NCBI GenBank assembly: GCA_023375785.1
Contig: SZWC01007259.1
Coordinates: 12,502 to 43,196, forward strand
DNA length: 30,695 nt
Reading direction: 5' to 3'
Source of the DNA: Penium margaritaceum
Lineage: Eukaryota > Streptophyta > Zygnematophyceae > Desmidiales > Peniaceae
A program made the translations under genes and the position numbers. Positions 10,755 through 20,436 of the stretch are shown here, piece by piece. The notes beneath the pieces are model-generated. The model ran no database searches. It saw only the letters and a list, made by a program, of their open reading frames with translations, and was not told the origin of the DNA. The first letter of the stretch is position 1. Every line of letters starts with the position of its first letter.

Positions 10755-11340
10755 TTGTCTGCTCCCACTGTGGGTACTATTGCGACCTCTGGAGTCCTCT
10801 CCTCTGTCCGTGTCTCTAGTGGATTTTGGATCCTTGACTCCGGGGCTACCCATCACATAACTTCTGTCCGGAATTTCTCTGTCTCGTTGGGTCCCGTCGG
10901 GAATGTTTGCTTTGTTCGCACTAGGTCCGGTCAGTTTCTCCCCGTCCAGGGTATTGGCGTTGTGCACTTCATTGGTCCCAGTGGCGTCTTGTACTTGCCT
11001 GATGTTTTGTATGTGCCTTCATTGGAGCTCAGCCTGCTGATAGTGCCGTCTCTCGACGAGCAAGGTACGGAGTTCACCACTAGTCATGGTGTTGGCACTG
11101 TTTGTCTTCGCCCCTCTGGCCGTGTGGTCCTACATGGTGTGAAGTGTGGTAAACTCTATCATTTGCCATTGCATGCCTCCGGTACCGCTGCATTTGGCAC
11201 CACTCTCGCTCATGTTTCCCCTTTCGTTTTGCCAGAACTTGTCCATCTCTTGCATTGTTACCTTGGTCATGTTCACAGTGATGCCATTTGTAGCATGATG
11301 GCCTCCAGCCTACTGTTGATCTCTCGCCCTCTACCTTCCC
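10755..11340 (+). pseudogene. copia protease and GAG-pre-integrase relic (element A)
   Basis: The frame contains the aspartic protease signature WILDSGATHHIT, with the catalytic D-S-G codons at 10836-10844 still intact. The pre-integrase region follows and includes LLHCYLGHVHSDAI near 11255-11290, the usual zinc-binding His context. The flow into integrase is broken by a frameshift before about 11384. In an active copia element this would be part of one long Gag-Pol polyprotein that self-cleaves in the virus-like particle. Confidence 0.85.
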
Positions 11341-11383
11341 GTCCCCTTCTCCTGCTAACTGTCTGGACTTCATGTAAGGCAAA

Positions 11384-12180
11384 ATGCATCACTCACCTTT
11401 CTCTCCCTCTGAGTCTAAGTGTGCTCATCCTCTTGACCGTGTCCATGCGGACGTCATGGGCCCTTTGTCCCATGACTTCTTGGGTGATGTTGGTTGCTAT
11501 GTCTTGTGTCTCACGGACGACTTTTCTTTCTTTTTTTGGGTGTTATATCTTCGTCAAAAGAGTGACGTCTGTTCTATCATTGAAATCCTGGCCTGTTGAG
11601 GCCGAGCGTCCCTATCAACGGTCCCTGCGTATCTTTTGTACAGACCATGGCGATGAGTTCCTTGGCCCCACCGTCCGTCTTCTTGAGTATCACAGGGTGT
11701 GTCTAGAGAATTTTACTCTCTACACAGCGTAGGAAAAAGATGTCTCTAAGCGCTGGAATCGCATTCTCACTGACGACATTCGTACCCTCCTCTTTGATTC
11801 TGGTCTACCTCTGCTCTTTGCCTTGAGGCCATGAGCTACATGACATGTGTGTGGAATCGCGTCCCACATGGTCCTCTCCCCTGCACTGTCACACCTTTTG
11901 AGCGCTGGCATGACCATCGGGATGACCTTCGTCTGACCCGGGACTATGTCAACATTGCTTCCCTCTCGCCTCCGGATGACCTGCATGACAGGAAGCTTTC
12001 CCCTCATGGCCGTCTGTGACCCTTTTTTCGTGTGTCCATCCAGTCTAAGGTTCGGCGTGTTTGGGATCCTACCCATCAACATTTCGTCAAGTCTCCTGAT
12101 GCTCTGTTCTTTGAGTCTGTCTTTCGTAACCTAAGTTGTCTTTCTCCTGTCTCCTCTGTTTTCCCGCTCACTTGACTGAG
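11384..12180 (+). pseudogene. copia integrase relic (element A)
   Basis: The core starts with a KMHHSPF-like segment and VHADVMGPL (first catalytic Asp codon at 11450-11452), then CLTDDFS and LRQKSDV. After a stop and a frame change it continues as CTDHGDEF, near the usual third-acidic region. Later pieces (11831-12019) read WNRVPHGPL and TPFERWHD, typical of the integrase C-terminal part, and the relic ends near VRRVWDPTHQHF. At least three frame changes and several stops are present, so it is inactive. Confidence 0.85.
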
Positions 12181-12840
12181 GGGAGATGTCGGTCTTGCCA
12201 TCCCGACAGTCCCTGCTGTTGCTATACTACAACTATCATCCTCGTCCCAATCAACGTCTTCAGGTCATGTGTACACTTTGCCCACATCATCCAACAACTC
12301 GTCTACCACGTTGTACTCCCCTACCACGGATCTTGTCTTGTCTGCCTCGGTCCCTTCCTCAGTGGCTCCGTCCAGCCCAGCCACTCATGTTGCGGCCGAC
12401 GTACCTATATCTTCTTCTATTCATGTGAATGATCCACCTCCAACAACCGCCTCGGGTCCTGCTCTTGTCTCCCCCTGAAGTGGGCACATGATGTGGGTAA
12501 AGTTGTCATGTGAGTGAGCACACAAAGACGTCCTAGGTGGGCGTCTTCGTGTACACACTCACCCTTCGAGTACCTCTACGGCCCCTGCTCATCCTCCTCC
12601 ATCACAGTCTGAGCAGTCCCCTATCCTCCCCACCGGCATGGACATGCCAGGCTTGGCCAATGGGGGTTTCCACCCTAGTTCCACCCTTGGCTACGCTCTA
12701 CTATTGTTGGAACATGCGTGAGCTCTTGACATGGCTGTCTTGGATAGCATCACCGAGTGCCATGCCACATCGGCCACAGCTACCCTATCGCCCAAACTGA
12801 CCACAATGCGTCAAGCGCACGCAGCCTTTGATGCTCAGTA
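12181..12840 (+). other. Integrase-RT linker of element A with internal hairpin
   Basis: This is a Ser/Pro-rich, stop-containing spacer between the integrase and RT relics. It contains an imperfect 21-bp-arm hairpin: 12510-12530 (starting GTGAGTGAGCACAC) pairs with 12542-12562 with about three mismatches. The hairpin may be a small insertion, but no flanking duplication was identified. Confidence 0.5.
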
Positions 12841-13655
12841 GTGGGAGTCTTGCATGGGTGATGAGCCGAATGCCCTCGATGACCATGCTGTTTACGAGCT
12901 GGTGGATCTCCCACCTGAAAGTAAGGCCATTAATACCTATTGGGTCTTTTGGCGAGAGTGCAAGCCTAACGACACGCTCGATAAGGACAAGGCAAAACAC
13001 ACGGCAAAAAGGTTCTCCCAGGTCCCAGGAATTGATTTTGATGATACCTTTGCACCGGTTAGCCAATACACTATAGCTAGAGCACTGTTGAGTCTTCTAG
13101 CCCACCATATTTGGGAACTAGAATGGATGGATGTGAACAACACGTTCTTCCACGGGCTGTTGGATCAGGAGATCTACAAGGTCCAACCTCCCGGATTCTC
13201 TGATGACACGGATCGAGTTTGTCGGCTGCTGAAGACCCTCCATGGCCTAAAATAGTCACCATGATGCTGGAACCAAGAGATCACGTCCACCCTTGAGAAA
13301 GGAGGCTATAGATGCAACACTGTCGATCCGTGAATCTTTGCCACCCAACCTTCCGCTCCGTTTGTGGCTACCCTGGTCTATTTGGACAACCCACTGATAG
13401 CATCACCCAGCCAAGATGTTGTCAATTCAGTGAAAGTGCTCTTCTATTCTACTTACAAGATGAAAGACCTAGGGCCTACTCGCGTCTTCTTAGGTATGGA
13501 GCTTGAGCACGATCGTACTTGTCGCACTCTCCACGTCCAACATGCTGCGTATGTCCGTAGCCCGGGGGATCGCTTGGCCTCCTTGCTCGAGTCTACACCC
13601 ACAACGTCGATGCTGATGACCCCCAGGTGGACAGAGGTTGCTAAAGACACTTGAT
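12841..13655 (+). pseudogene. copia reverse transcriptase relic (element A)
   Basis: This is an RVT_2-type RT in one frame. Landmarks in order are LVDLPPESKAI, WVFWRECKP, RFSQVPGIDFDDTFAPV, MDVNNTFFHG (motif A), VQPPGF, LHGLK, then YLDN at 13379-13390, where active elements have YVDD, and MKDLGPTRVFLGMELEHD. Stops fall at 13253 (TAG), 13262 (TGA) and 13330 (TGA). Comparison with element B shows Gln at the first of these. The catalytic second Asp is Asn, so the enzyme would be dead even if it were read through. Confidence 0.9.
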
Positions 13656-14041
13656 GTATCGAAGCTGGGGGAGACAATCAATGTGACCGACTACCTTCGT
13701 GTCATCGGGTCACTCATGTACCTAGCGATGATGACCAGGGCAGATGTTGCCTTCTCTGTAAACATTCTGGCATAATTCTCCCAGTTTCCTAAAGCACGAC
13801 ACATGGAGGTTGCCTTGCGTGTCGTCAGGTATGCCCTCTCCATTGGCTGGACTGGTCTTTGTTATCGGGCACAACTGTTAGTGGTGGTCAATGGAGACGC
13901 TTACAACTACTGGGCTCATGACACCAATGCTCGCATCCGTACAGGCTACATCTTTCTTGTTGGTGGAACCGCAGTGTCATGGAAGAGTGGCAACTAGAGC
14001 TATGTGACACATAGTTCTAGTGAGGTGGAGTACCCTACCGC

Positions 14042-14453
14042 CTCTTATTAATGGCGAATTTTGAACTTGGTCGTAAAAAACACAAATTAACAGTGAAAAT
14101 TATGTTGTCAAATTGGATACTATTTTCTCATGGTATTGACACACAACACACAATTGTCTTTCTGTCTGTCAGCTAGTTCAAGTCCCGCAACTTCAGAAAG
14201 AAGGACCACGAGAGTAAAAATCTCACTGATCGAGTCTCTCACGCGAGAATTGACATCACGTATAACGTGCCTCGCTCCCACGTGCAAATGATCTCGTGAG
14301 TGGAACACTCCCAACGCGAGAAGGATTCAAACCCTTAGAAAAAATGTCAACGAGGACATTATTTCTACAATCACACGTCACAAAAGTCACCATCTCACCT
14401 GAATCCAGAAGGTTTTCACCAATAATTGGTGCCAGAAGGGTATGTTACTCTTA
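14042..14453. mobile_element. 400-bp insertion of unknown class with 6-bp flanking repeat
   Basis: CTCTTA occurs at 14042-14047 and again at 14448-14453, exactly bracketing 400 bp that interrupt the RNase H relic. The host frame joins smoothly across one copy. No terminal inverted repeat, LTR termini or poly(A) tail is visible. On the minus strand the word GGGTTTGAATCC resembles a Pol III B box, so a SINE-like origin is possible but unproven. A short palindrome, CACCAATAATTGGTG, lies at 14418-14432. Confidence 0.65.
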
Positions 14454-14591
14454 GAATTGGTACCTTTGGGAGTTTTTGGCTGTGTCGCCTGTTGTAATAG
14501 TTGTGCGTCCCCATCCATTGCATCACGCTGTATTGTGACAATCAGAGTACTAAGGCCATTGCTTAGCATGATGGTATACACCACACATGCA

Positions 14592-15151
14592 CTACCTTGA
14601 TTTTATTCGGTGACCGAATTAATTCGGCCGAATAAACCGGCCGTTTTATTCGGGCCATGTGAGGGGTGAAAATCCCGTTTTTTTCAGACCACCCAGAATT
14701 GGCGGTCAGGTGGGGGGGAGGGGGGGCTTGGAGGGAGGCAAAAAGTGGGGGCAGAAATCAGTGAGGGAGAGTTTGACGGGGGGTGTAAAATCAGAGGTAT
14801 GCAACCACCACACACTTGTAGCACTCATACAACCACATGTTGTCCCCCATGGTCCTCCTCCCATGTTTCAGTCACAACACTCATTGTGAACCACATGCAT
14901 GGCATCAAAATCATTTGCTTGTTGTGCACATTTACTTCGCCACATGTTAGAGTGCAAGAATCCAAATGGAGTCTCACAAACAAGTAAAGTTCTTTTTTTC
15001 TTTTTTTTTGGGTTGGGAGTCGCGAACTGGGAGGCCCATGTTCGACCCCCCTCTGAAAAAGACGGGAAACGGCCGAATAAAAACGGCCGTTTGAAAACGA
15101 CCGTTTTTATTCGGGCTCAAGGGCTAAAAAAACCCGTTTTTATCAAGGTAG
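14592..15151. mobile_element. 560-bp MITE-like DNA transposon with 8-bp duplication
   Basis: The ends are CTACCTTGATTTTATTCGG and the complement of CTACCTTGATAAAAACGG, giving a perfect 10-bp terminal inverted repeat with subterminal CCGTTTTTATTCGG words in both orientations. CACATGCA at 14584-14591 is repeated at 15152-15159. An 8-bp duplication is characteristic of hAT and P superfamilies. It interrupts the RNase H relic of element A. A (T)n run near 14994-15009 and G-rich runs near 14710-14726 lie inside. There is no transposase, so it is non-autonomous. Confidence 0.85.
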
Positions 15152-15259
15152 CACATGCATGAAGTACATCAATGTGGAGCATCACTTTGTGCATTAGAGA
15201 GTAGTTGCAAGTGATGTCCAGGTCGTTCGGGTCGAAACTTGACAACAGCGAGCTGACTC

Positions 15260-15423
15260 AGCACCAATGTCTTCAATGTTGTAGTGCATGCTGTTGGTCT
15301 ATGGTGTCCACATGATGCTCCTGATTGCAGAATCACGGTGTGCGTGGGTATAGTCGTTTTTCATATGTTATGACACTCATGTGTGGCTGTGAGTCTTTGC
15401 TTGTTTCCATGAACTGTGGGTCA
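15260..15423 (+). other. 3' untranslated end of element A
   Basis: This is short sequence between the last RNase H similarity and the LTR start. No clear polypurine tract is visible. Confidence 0.45.
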
Positions 15424-15891
15424 TGTTGGTTTTTACGCACCTCTCATTGTGCTCTATTGTATCCTCCCGGCTTGTGAACATGAGCATGCAGATGACTGAC
15501 GGCGAGACGCGCCACTGCTAGAGTGTCGTCCGGTAGAGCCAATGCACGTTGATGTCTGCACGCATTTTGCTGGGGCCTCTTCCCTTAGACGCATGACGTG
15601 CTCAGCTCCATTGGTAGGACTTCTTAGCAGTCACGCCACTGGCGTTCACTGCCACCACAGATACTATCCTCACATGTCCTGTGCCAGATCTGACCTCATG
15701 GTTGTACTTGCAAAGTAATTTTCTGCTTAGGGTCTGCGTTTTAGGTAATTCGGACACTGTTGTGACCGGGGTGATTCTAGCCTAGACGTTGCATGGATTT
15801 AGGCAGCCATCACTCCTTGCTGCTGTTTTTTAGATGATTCTGACCGCACGACTGTGTTCCTAGCATGGGGTTTTCGGTGTGATACAGTTTT
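15424..15891 (+). repeat. LTR shared by elements A and B, left part
   Basis: It begins TGTTGGTTTTTACGCA and aligns along its length with 27394-27852, at roughly four matching bases in five by eye. It follows directly on the end of element A and is interrupted at AGTTTT (15886-15891) by a non-LTR element. The homologous LTR at 27847 shows the uninterrupted site. Confidence 0.88.
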
Positions 15892-18711
15892 TTTTTAACA
15901 AGGATATTAATTTATAGGAATGGAAGACATGCAAGCCGCCCCTGCACCGGCACATCTACGAGGTATAAAAAGTGTCGCCGCCACCAACGGTACATGAACG
16001 GTGGGAGTGAGACAGAAATAGAAAAGAGTGAGCTAGGTACCGGCAAAGACCGGTTCAACGGAACACAATGCGGATAGCCCAAGGGCAAGAGGCAGCCCCA
16101 CACCATGTAACAATGGAAGATCCTCTACCTCCGGGCGGTCATGCGCCGCCGCGCAACGCACGACACTGTAGAAACGGATGGCCGCACACTGGCTGCGCAC
16201 ATAAGCGATGGAAGCCCGCTGTGCCACAATAGCCACAGCACGCTGGGCCCAGCGCTCGAACACCTCTGCAGAGCATCGTCGCGGCCCACGTGTCAGGCAG
16301 ATCCTGGCGAGGCGGGCGAGGAAGGACCAAAAGTGGTCGCCCATGCCGCCCAAGGTCTCCCATGCAAGAGGGCGCATGTGGCGCCCTGGCCGTGCCGTCG
16401 GACGTTACCGCTCCACCTTGCCCCTCTCTGCTGCCTCAACAGCCACGCCTGGCCCGGATGCTCTGTCCCCCTGGGGATCCACCATAGTCACATGAAGAAC
16501 CCAGGTCAAGCCTGACTCGGGGTCCGACAACGTCAAGTCCGGACGTGGCTCACCCCCTACCCCATCTGCCTCGCGGGGCACGCCTCCGCTCTCAACCGTA
16601 AATGAAAGCCGGTGGTCACGGAAGATGTCGGCAAGCTCATCCCTGATGGCGTTGTGAACACGCTGGATGGCCCCGTCAGTCCACCGTCTCCTGGTCACAG
16701 CTCCTGGGTCCATACCATCAAGGCCTACCTGCTCCAGGTGGGGCAGGGGTAGGCCCAACCACAGATGGGCATGGAGGCGAAAGTCTGCCGGGGCCAGGTA
16801 CGCCCGATCCTGTCGGCCAGGTGGGGTCGCCTGCAACCAGAGGGCACTGCCCCTCGTCGCCGTCGTCCAGCAACGCTGGTGGGCATGGCACTCACAGCTG
16901 CGCCGGTGGGCGCATGCCTCCGGGCCCGCCTGTGCGCACCCGCAGCGTCTCTACGCCAGACGGCCGCACGCCGTAATCCACCCCTCCCGCTGAAACGAGT
17001 ACCACTGTCTGCACATCCGCTGGTATAGCCCCGGCTGTACGCCCTGCTGTAGCGCCTCCAAGGTAGGCAGTGTCTCAAATACCGGTCTGGACAGCTCCTC
17101 CTCCACCAAGTCCCACCCCGGTGCTAAGTGCTGTAGCGCGTCATCTGATGGAAGGAAGGGGGTGAACTCACTGGTGAGAGCCGGCAAAAGACTCTCTGTG
17201 GAACAGGCATAGGCTAGAGGAGCCCGGTCTCTCGCCCCCAACAGGCCAGCCCCGCTGGCGGCGAATGGCAACTGCAACTGCCATCGAGCCAGACGCTGTA
17301 TCTGGAAGGCCACCGACCCCACCTCCTGGGCCTGTGTAATCTGTAGGAGGCGTAGCACTGCCTCCCAAATGGCCTGGTCGAAGCGATGCAGAATCTCCAG
17401 CCAATGCTCCTCAGGCGGGAGCACCCGTACGCAAAAGTCTACCCGGGGGATGATGCACAGTCGGAGCAAGGTCATAGCCGCCTGCACCTCCTCCATCCAG
17501 CTCACCTGTGGCAGACCTCGCAACTGCTCCTGTAGCCATCCCTCTGCCCACGCTGCCTGAAACACTGTGTCACCCACCGGACACCCCAGCAGCACCACAC
17601 CGTCCCATCGACAAGGAAGCCCAGAGAGGCACCTCCGCCTCCGTCCGCCGCAGTAGGAGGCACTTCCGTGGCTGGATGTGTAGGCCACGTAGTGCCGCTG
17701 CGGCAACCATGGAGGAGAAGGCTGCCGCCAGGGGCTGTGGAGGGACGGTCACTGTCGCATCGTCGTGATAGGCCCCCACATGGCCTCGACGCTCCCCCAG
17801 AGCCAGCGTGAGCACCTGGGAACCTGCCTCGAGCACCGTTGCAAGAGCAAGGTCGAACAAGGCAGGGTCCAAGGGATCTCCCTGGCGTACACCTCGGGCA
17901 CTCTCCAGCACTGCCGGTGCGCTGACACCGAAGAAAAGCAGCTGCGTCGGGATGGTGTAGAACTGTCACAGGAACGGGATCCACATGCCAAGACCCCGAT
18001 CTCGCACCACCTCAAACACCGCTGCCCGCTCCACCTTGTTAAAGGCATTGCGGACGTCGAGCCGAAGCAGCCAAAAGTCAGGGTTGGCCGAGAGGATGGC
18101 ACGCACCCCACGAACCAGCACCCCCGCCTCCTCCGAAACTCCTACGCCGAACTGGTGAGGCCGAAGTGCTCGGTGTAAGCGGTTCCTATCCCGTAGGAGG
18201 AGGAGTCGGCCAGCGAGCCGGACCCAAACCTCACCAACCGCCAACGGTCGGACCCCTTCCGCCTCTGTAGCTCCCTTCAAGATAGGGATGAGTCTGCTCC
18301 GACCCATGCACGTCACTGCCTCTGCCGGCATGGCCCCATCTAGCATAGCTCGTATGACCCCTCCCACGCCCCCCATGCACGCTGGTGAGTCCAAGGCCAG
18401 GTCACGGAGCAGGTCCATAGTGAGACCAAGGGGACCTGCTGCAGAGCCCCGAGGCGCGTCCCGCAGCGCCTCCTCCATCATCTCCTCCGTCACCCCAGCC
18501 GCCCCACCCCCTGGTGTCGTGAAGGAGTGGACCCACGCCGGGATGGGCACCGAGGCGGGTGGATGCCGCTCTTTGAGAGCAGCCAAAGTCGTGGCCATAC
18601 GTGCTGCTGGTGGACGCCCCTCAAACTGCTGTATCGCCCTCGATAATGCCCCAGCATGCACCATACTGGCCGCGCACTCGCGTGCTCTCGCCCCCACCTC
18701 ACCCACCATAG
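15892..18711 (-). mobile_element. 5'-truncated non-LTR retrotransposon (LINE, RLE type)
   Basis: The insert lies between AGTTTT at 15886-15891 and AGTTTT at 18712-18717, a short target-site duplication. Its 3' end (at the left, minus strand) is a short A tail, seen as TTTTT on the plus strand. The coding region starts within two bases of the right boundary, so the element lost its 5' end, as usual for target-primed reverse transcription. Architecture is RT, zinc cluster, then restriction-like endonuclease, as in R2-type elements. It sits inside the LTR, so it is younger than the copia insertion. Confidence 0.88.
16033..18709 (-). pseudogene. Non-LTR reverse transcriptase with C-terminal restriction-like endonuclease
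   Basis: The relic is about 890 codons long. RT landmarks are LLRLDVRNAF (motif A, residues 214-223 of the 5' part), GVRQGDPLDPALF (motif B) and AYHDDATV (motif C, codons near 17770; Tyr-x-Asp-Asp retained with His at x). A Cys/His cluster (CAHRRSCECHAHQRCW) lies near 16870-16930. The endonuclease region reads RPDLTL, then VLHVTMVDP, then GKVER near 16405-16545; the second acidic position is His where the family has Asp. Disruptions are a TGA at 17966, one frameshift near 17600-17640, a TAG at 16951 and a TAA at 16405. The reading ends at 16033. It lacks the N-terminal DNA-binding part and is not functional. Confidence 0.88.
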
Positions 18712-18717
18712 AGTTTT

Positions 18718-19072
18718 CAAGAAAAACAGATGACGTCTGGGTTTGGGGTCGTCAGCTGCCTGGCCTGGTTCACAAGAAAACTCAGCCTACTAGGAAAATA
18801 GGAATTTCTTGATTGGTTGGTGACCTGAGTAACAAAATTTATAGAGCTAAGGTAGGCCTAGTTCTGTGTGTAGTTCTCTCAATTGCTCTCATTCTCAGTA
18901 ACTAATCATTCATTCTCAGTCCTGTCAGCCTTTCTGGTGCTAACTCAGCACACAGTTTTCCTCTCACAAGTCTCAGAGTAGCTAGAGGGACAATAGTGTA
19001 AAGCAACGAACGTGGGACCATGCCTATTCCAACTATGCTGCAGCCCCAACCAGCCGCTCTATACTAGTTTCA
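18718..19072 (+). repeat. LTR shared by elements A and B, right part
   Basis: Resumes the LTR after the non-LTR insertion. The stretch to about 18880 matches 27853-28012, including GGTTTGGGGTCGTCAGCTGC and GATTGGTTGGTGACC. It probably ends at TTTCA (19072), four bases before the primer site. Total LTR length without the insert is about 820 bp. Confidence 0.82.
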
Positions 19073-19076
19073 AGCT

Positions 19077-19089
19077 TGGTTTCAGAGCC
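19077..19089 (+). promoter_or_regulatory. Primer binding site, tRNA-Met type (element B)
   Basis: TGGTTTCAGAGCC differs from the canonical site by one A-to-T change. It lies four bases beyond the LTR end, the expected spacing. Confidence 0.75.
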
Positions 19090-20436
19090 AGAGCGCAACA
19101 GAAGTAGTAGATCTGAGTAGCAGCGAGGAGTGCACGTCATAATCTACACCGGCGGTCCAAGAAACGCGCCTGTGCAGGAGAAACACTGCCGAAATGTTTC
19201 TGGCAGAGTTGACCCACCGGGTGGCATCGTCAAAACGCTCTCGACACGGGGGAAATGCTGTCGAAATTTTCTTTGGCAGCACTCACCCTGCGATGGCGGT
19301 AGTGTTGGGGGACTCACGGCCAGCGAACTGACGGCGGCACCATGACGGCACCAACGTACGCGGCGATGGCACCACAGACAAGGGAATTCCATTGCCTTCC
19401 CCTCCCCTATCCCTCCTCTGCTGCTAATGTTGCGCATCAACAACACCTAGTGGTAGCGGTAGCAGTAGCAGCGCAACTGTAGCAGCCACAACAACAACCA
19501 CTGTAGTAACTACGGTAGTAGTCACAACGTGGCGGCAGCCACCGCAGCAGTTGCAGTAGAGCCGCAGCCACGAGAGCAGCAGCAACGCAACCACGGCTGT
19601 TACAACAACAGCCACATCAGCCACTGCAGTACAGCCATATCCACAACAGCAGTAGTGTAGCAGCCACGCGCAACCGCGAAAGCCGCAGCCGCAACATCAG
19701 TAGCAACAAAGACGATTGTGGTAGCAACCACGCCTCTCACATCAACTTCAATCGCAGTAGCAGTGCAGTAGTCACTCACAGCCGCGACAGCAGCAGCCGT
19801 AGCATCGGTCACAGTAGTAGCAGCAACAGAGACGGCAGCAGCAGCAGCAATGGCGGTGCAGTAGTAGCCGTAGTGACAAGAGAAGTGTAACATCTGAAGC
19901 AACAATGGCAATAGCAGTAATGACAGTGTAGGAGCAATAGTAGGGCAGCGATTGTAGCGTCATCAGTGACTCGCTGCTGACATCAGCACGGGTGAGCTGC
20001 TGCTGACGTGAGCCGTCATCGGCTGACGTTAGTACTGACATCACTGCTAACGTTAGTACTCAGTTAAAAAAAGGAAGGAAGAAGAAGAAGAAAGAGAAAA
20101 CAAACAAAAAAAACACAGCTCGATCCATTATGGCTGAAAGCCCTGGCGAACAGGGGTCCTCCTCTGTTGGAGGACCCACTGGTCCCCCTTTTCTACAATA
20201 GCTATAGCAACTGCGACAGTAGTAGCAGCAACTACAACAGCCGCTGCAGCAACATCAGCCATCGCTACTGCCACAACAACAGCCAGAGCAGTAGCACCAG
20301 CAGCCGCATCAGTAGTTGTAATAGTAGTTGCAACAGCAGTTGCCATTGCAACAACAACAATCCATGCTATAGTCGTAGCAGCAGCAACAATAGCACCACC
20401 ATCAGCAAAAGCAGCAGCATCTACGGTAGTAGCAGT
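19090..20436 (+). other. Trinucleotide-rich leader of element B (first part)
   Basis: After about 340 bp with a short internal direct repeat (two versions of GAAAYRCTGYCGAAAT at about 19180-19300), the sequence becomes a dense array of AGC, AAC, GTA and GCA triplets from 19440 to 20436. All frames read as low-complexity Ser/Asn or Ala/Val/Thr strings. The leader resumes at 21841 after a DNA transposon. Confidence 0.65.

Larger units (their letters stand above)
13680..15260 (+). pseudogene. copia RNase H relic (element A), twice interrupted
   Basis: RNase H-type copia sequence starts near IGSLMYLAMMTRADVAF and runs through GYIFLVGGTAVSWKSGN and THSSSEVEY. It is then split by the 14048-14447 insertion. 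It resumes with a TFGSFWLCRLL-like segment and a stretch corresponding to HCDNESAMAI of element B. The 14592-15151 insertion splits it again, and it finishes with KYINVEHHFVH and a QQRADSAP-like segment near 15165-15260. Removing the two insertions, each with one target copy, restores continuous alignment to element B, which supports both insertion calls. Confidence 0.8.

Noticed and set aside
17369..18812. Plus-strand open frames opposite the non-LTR element
   Set aside because: They are antisense shadows of the GC-rich RT frame, with no domain of their own.
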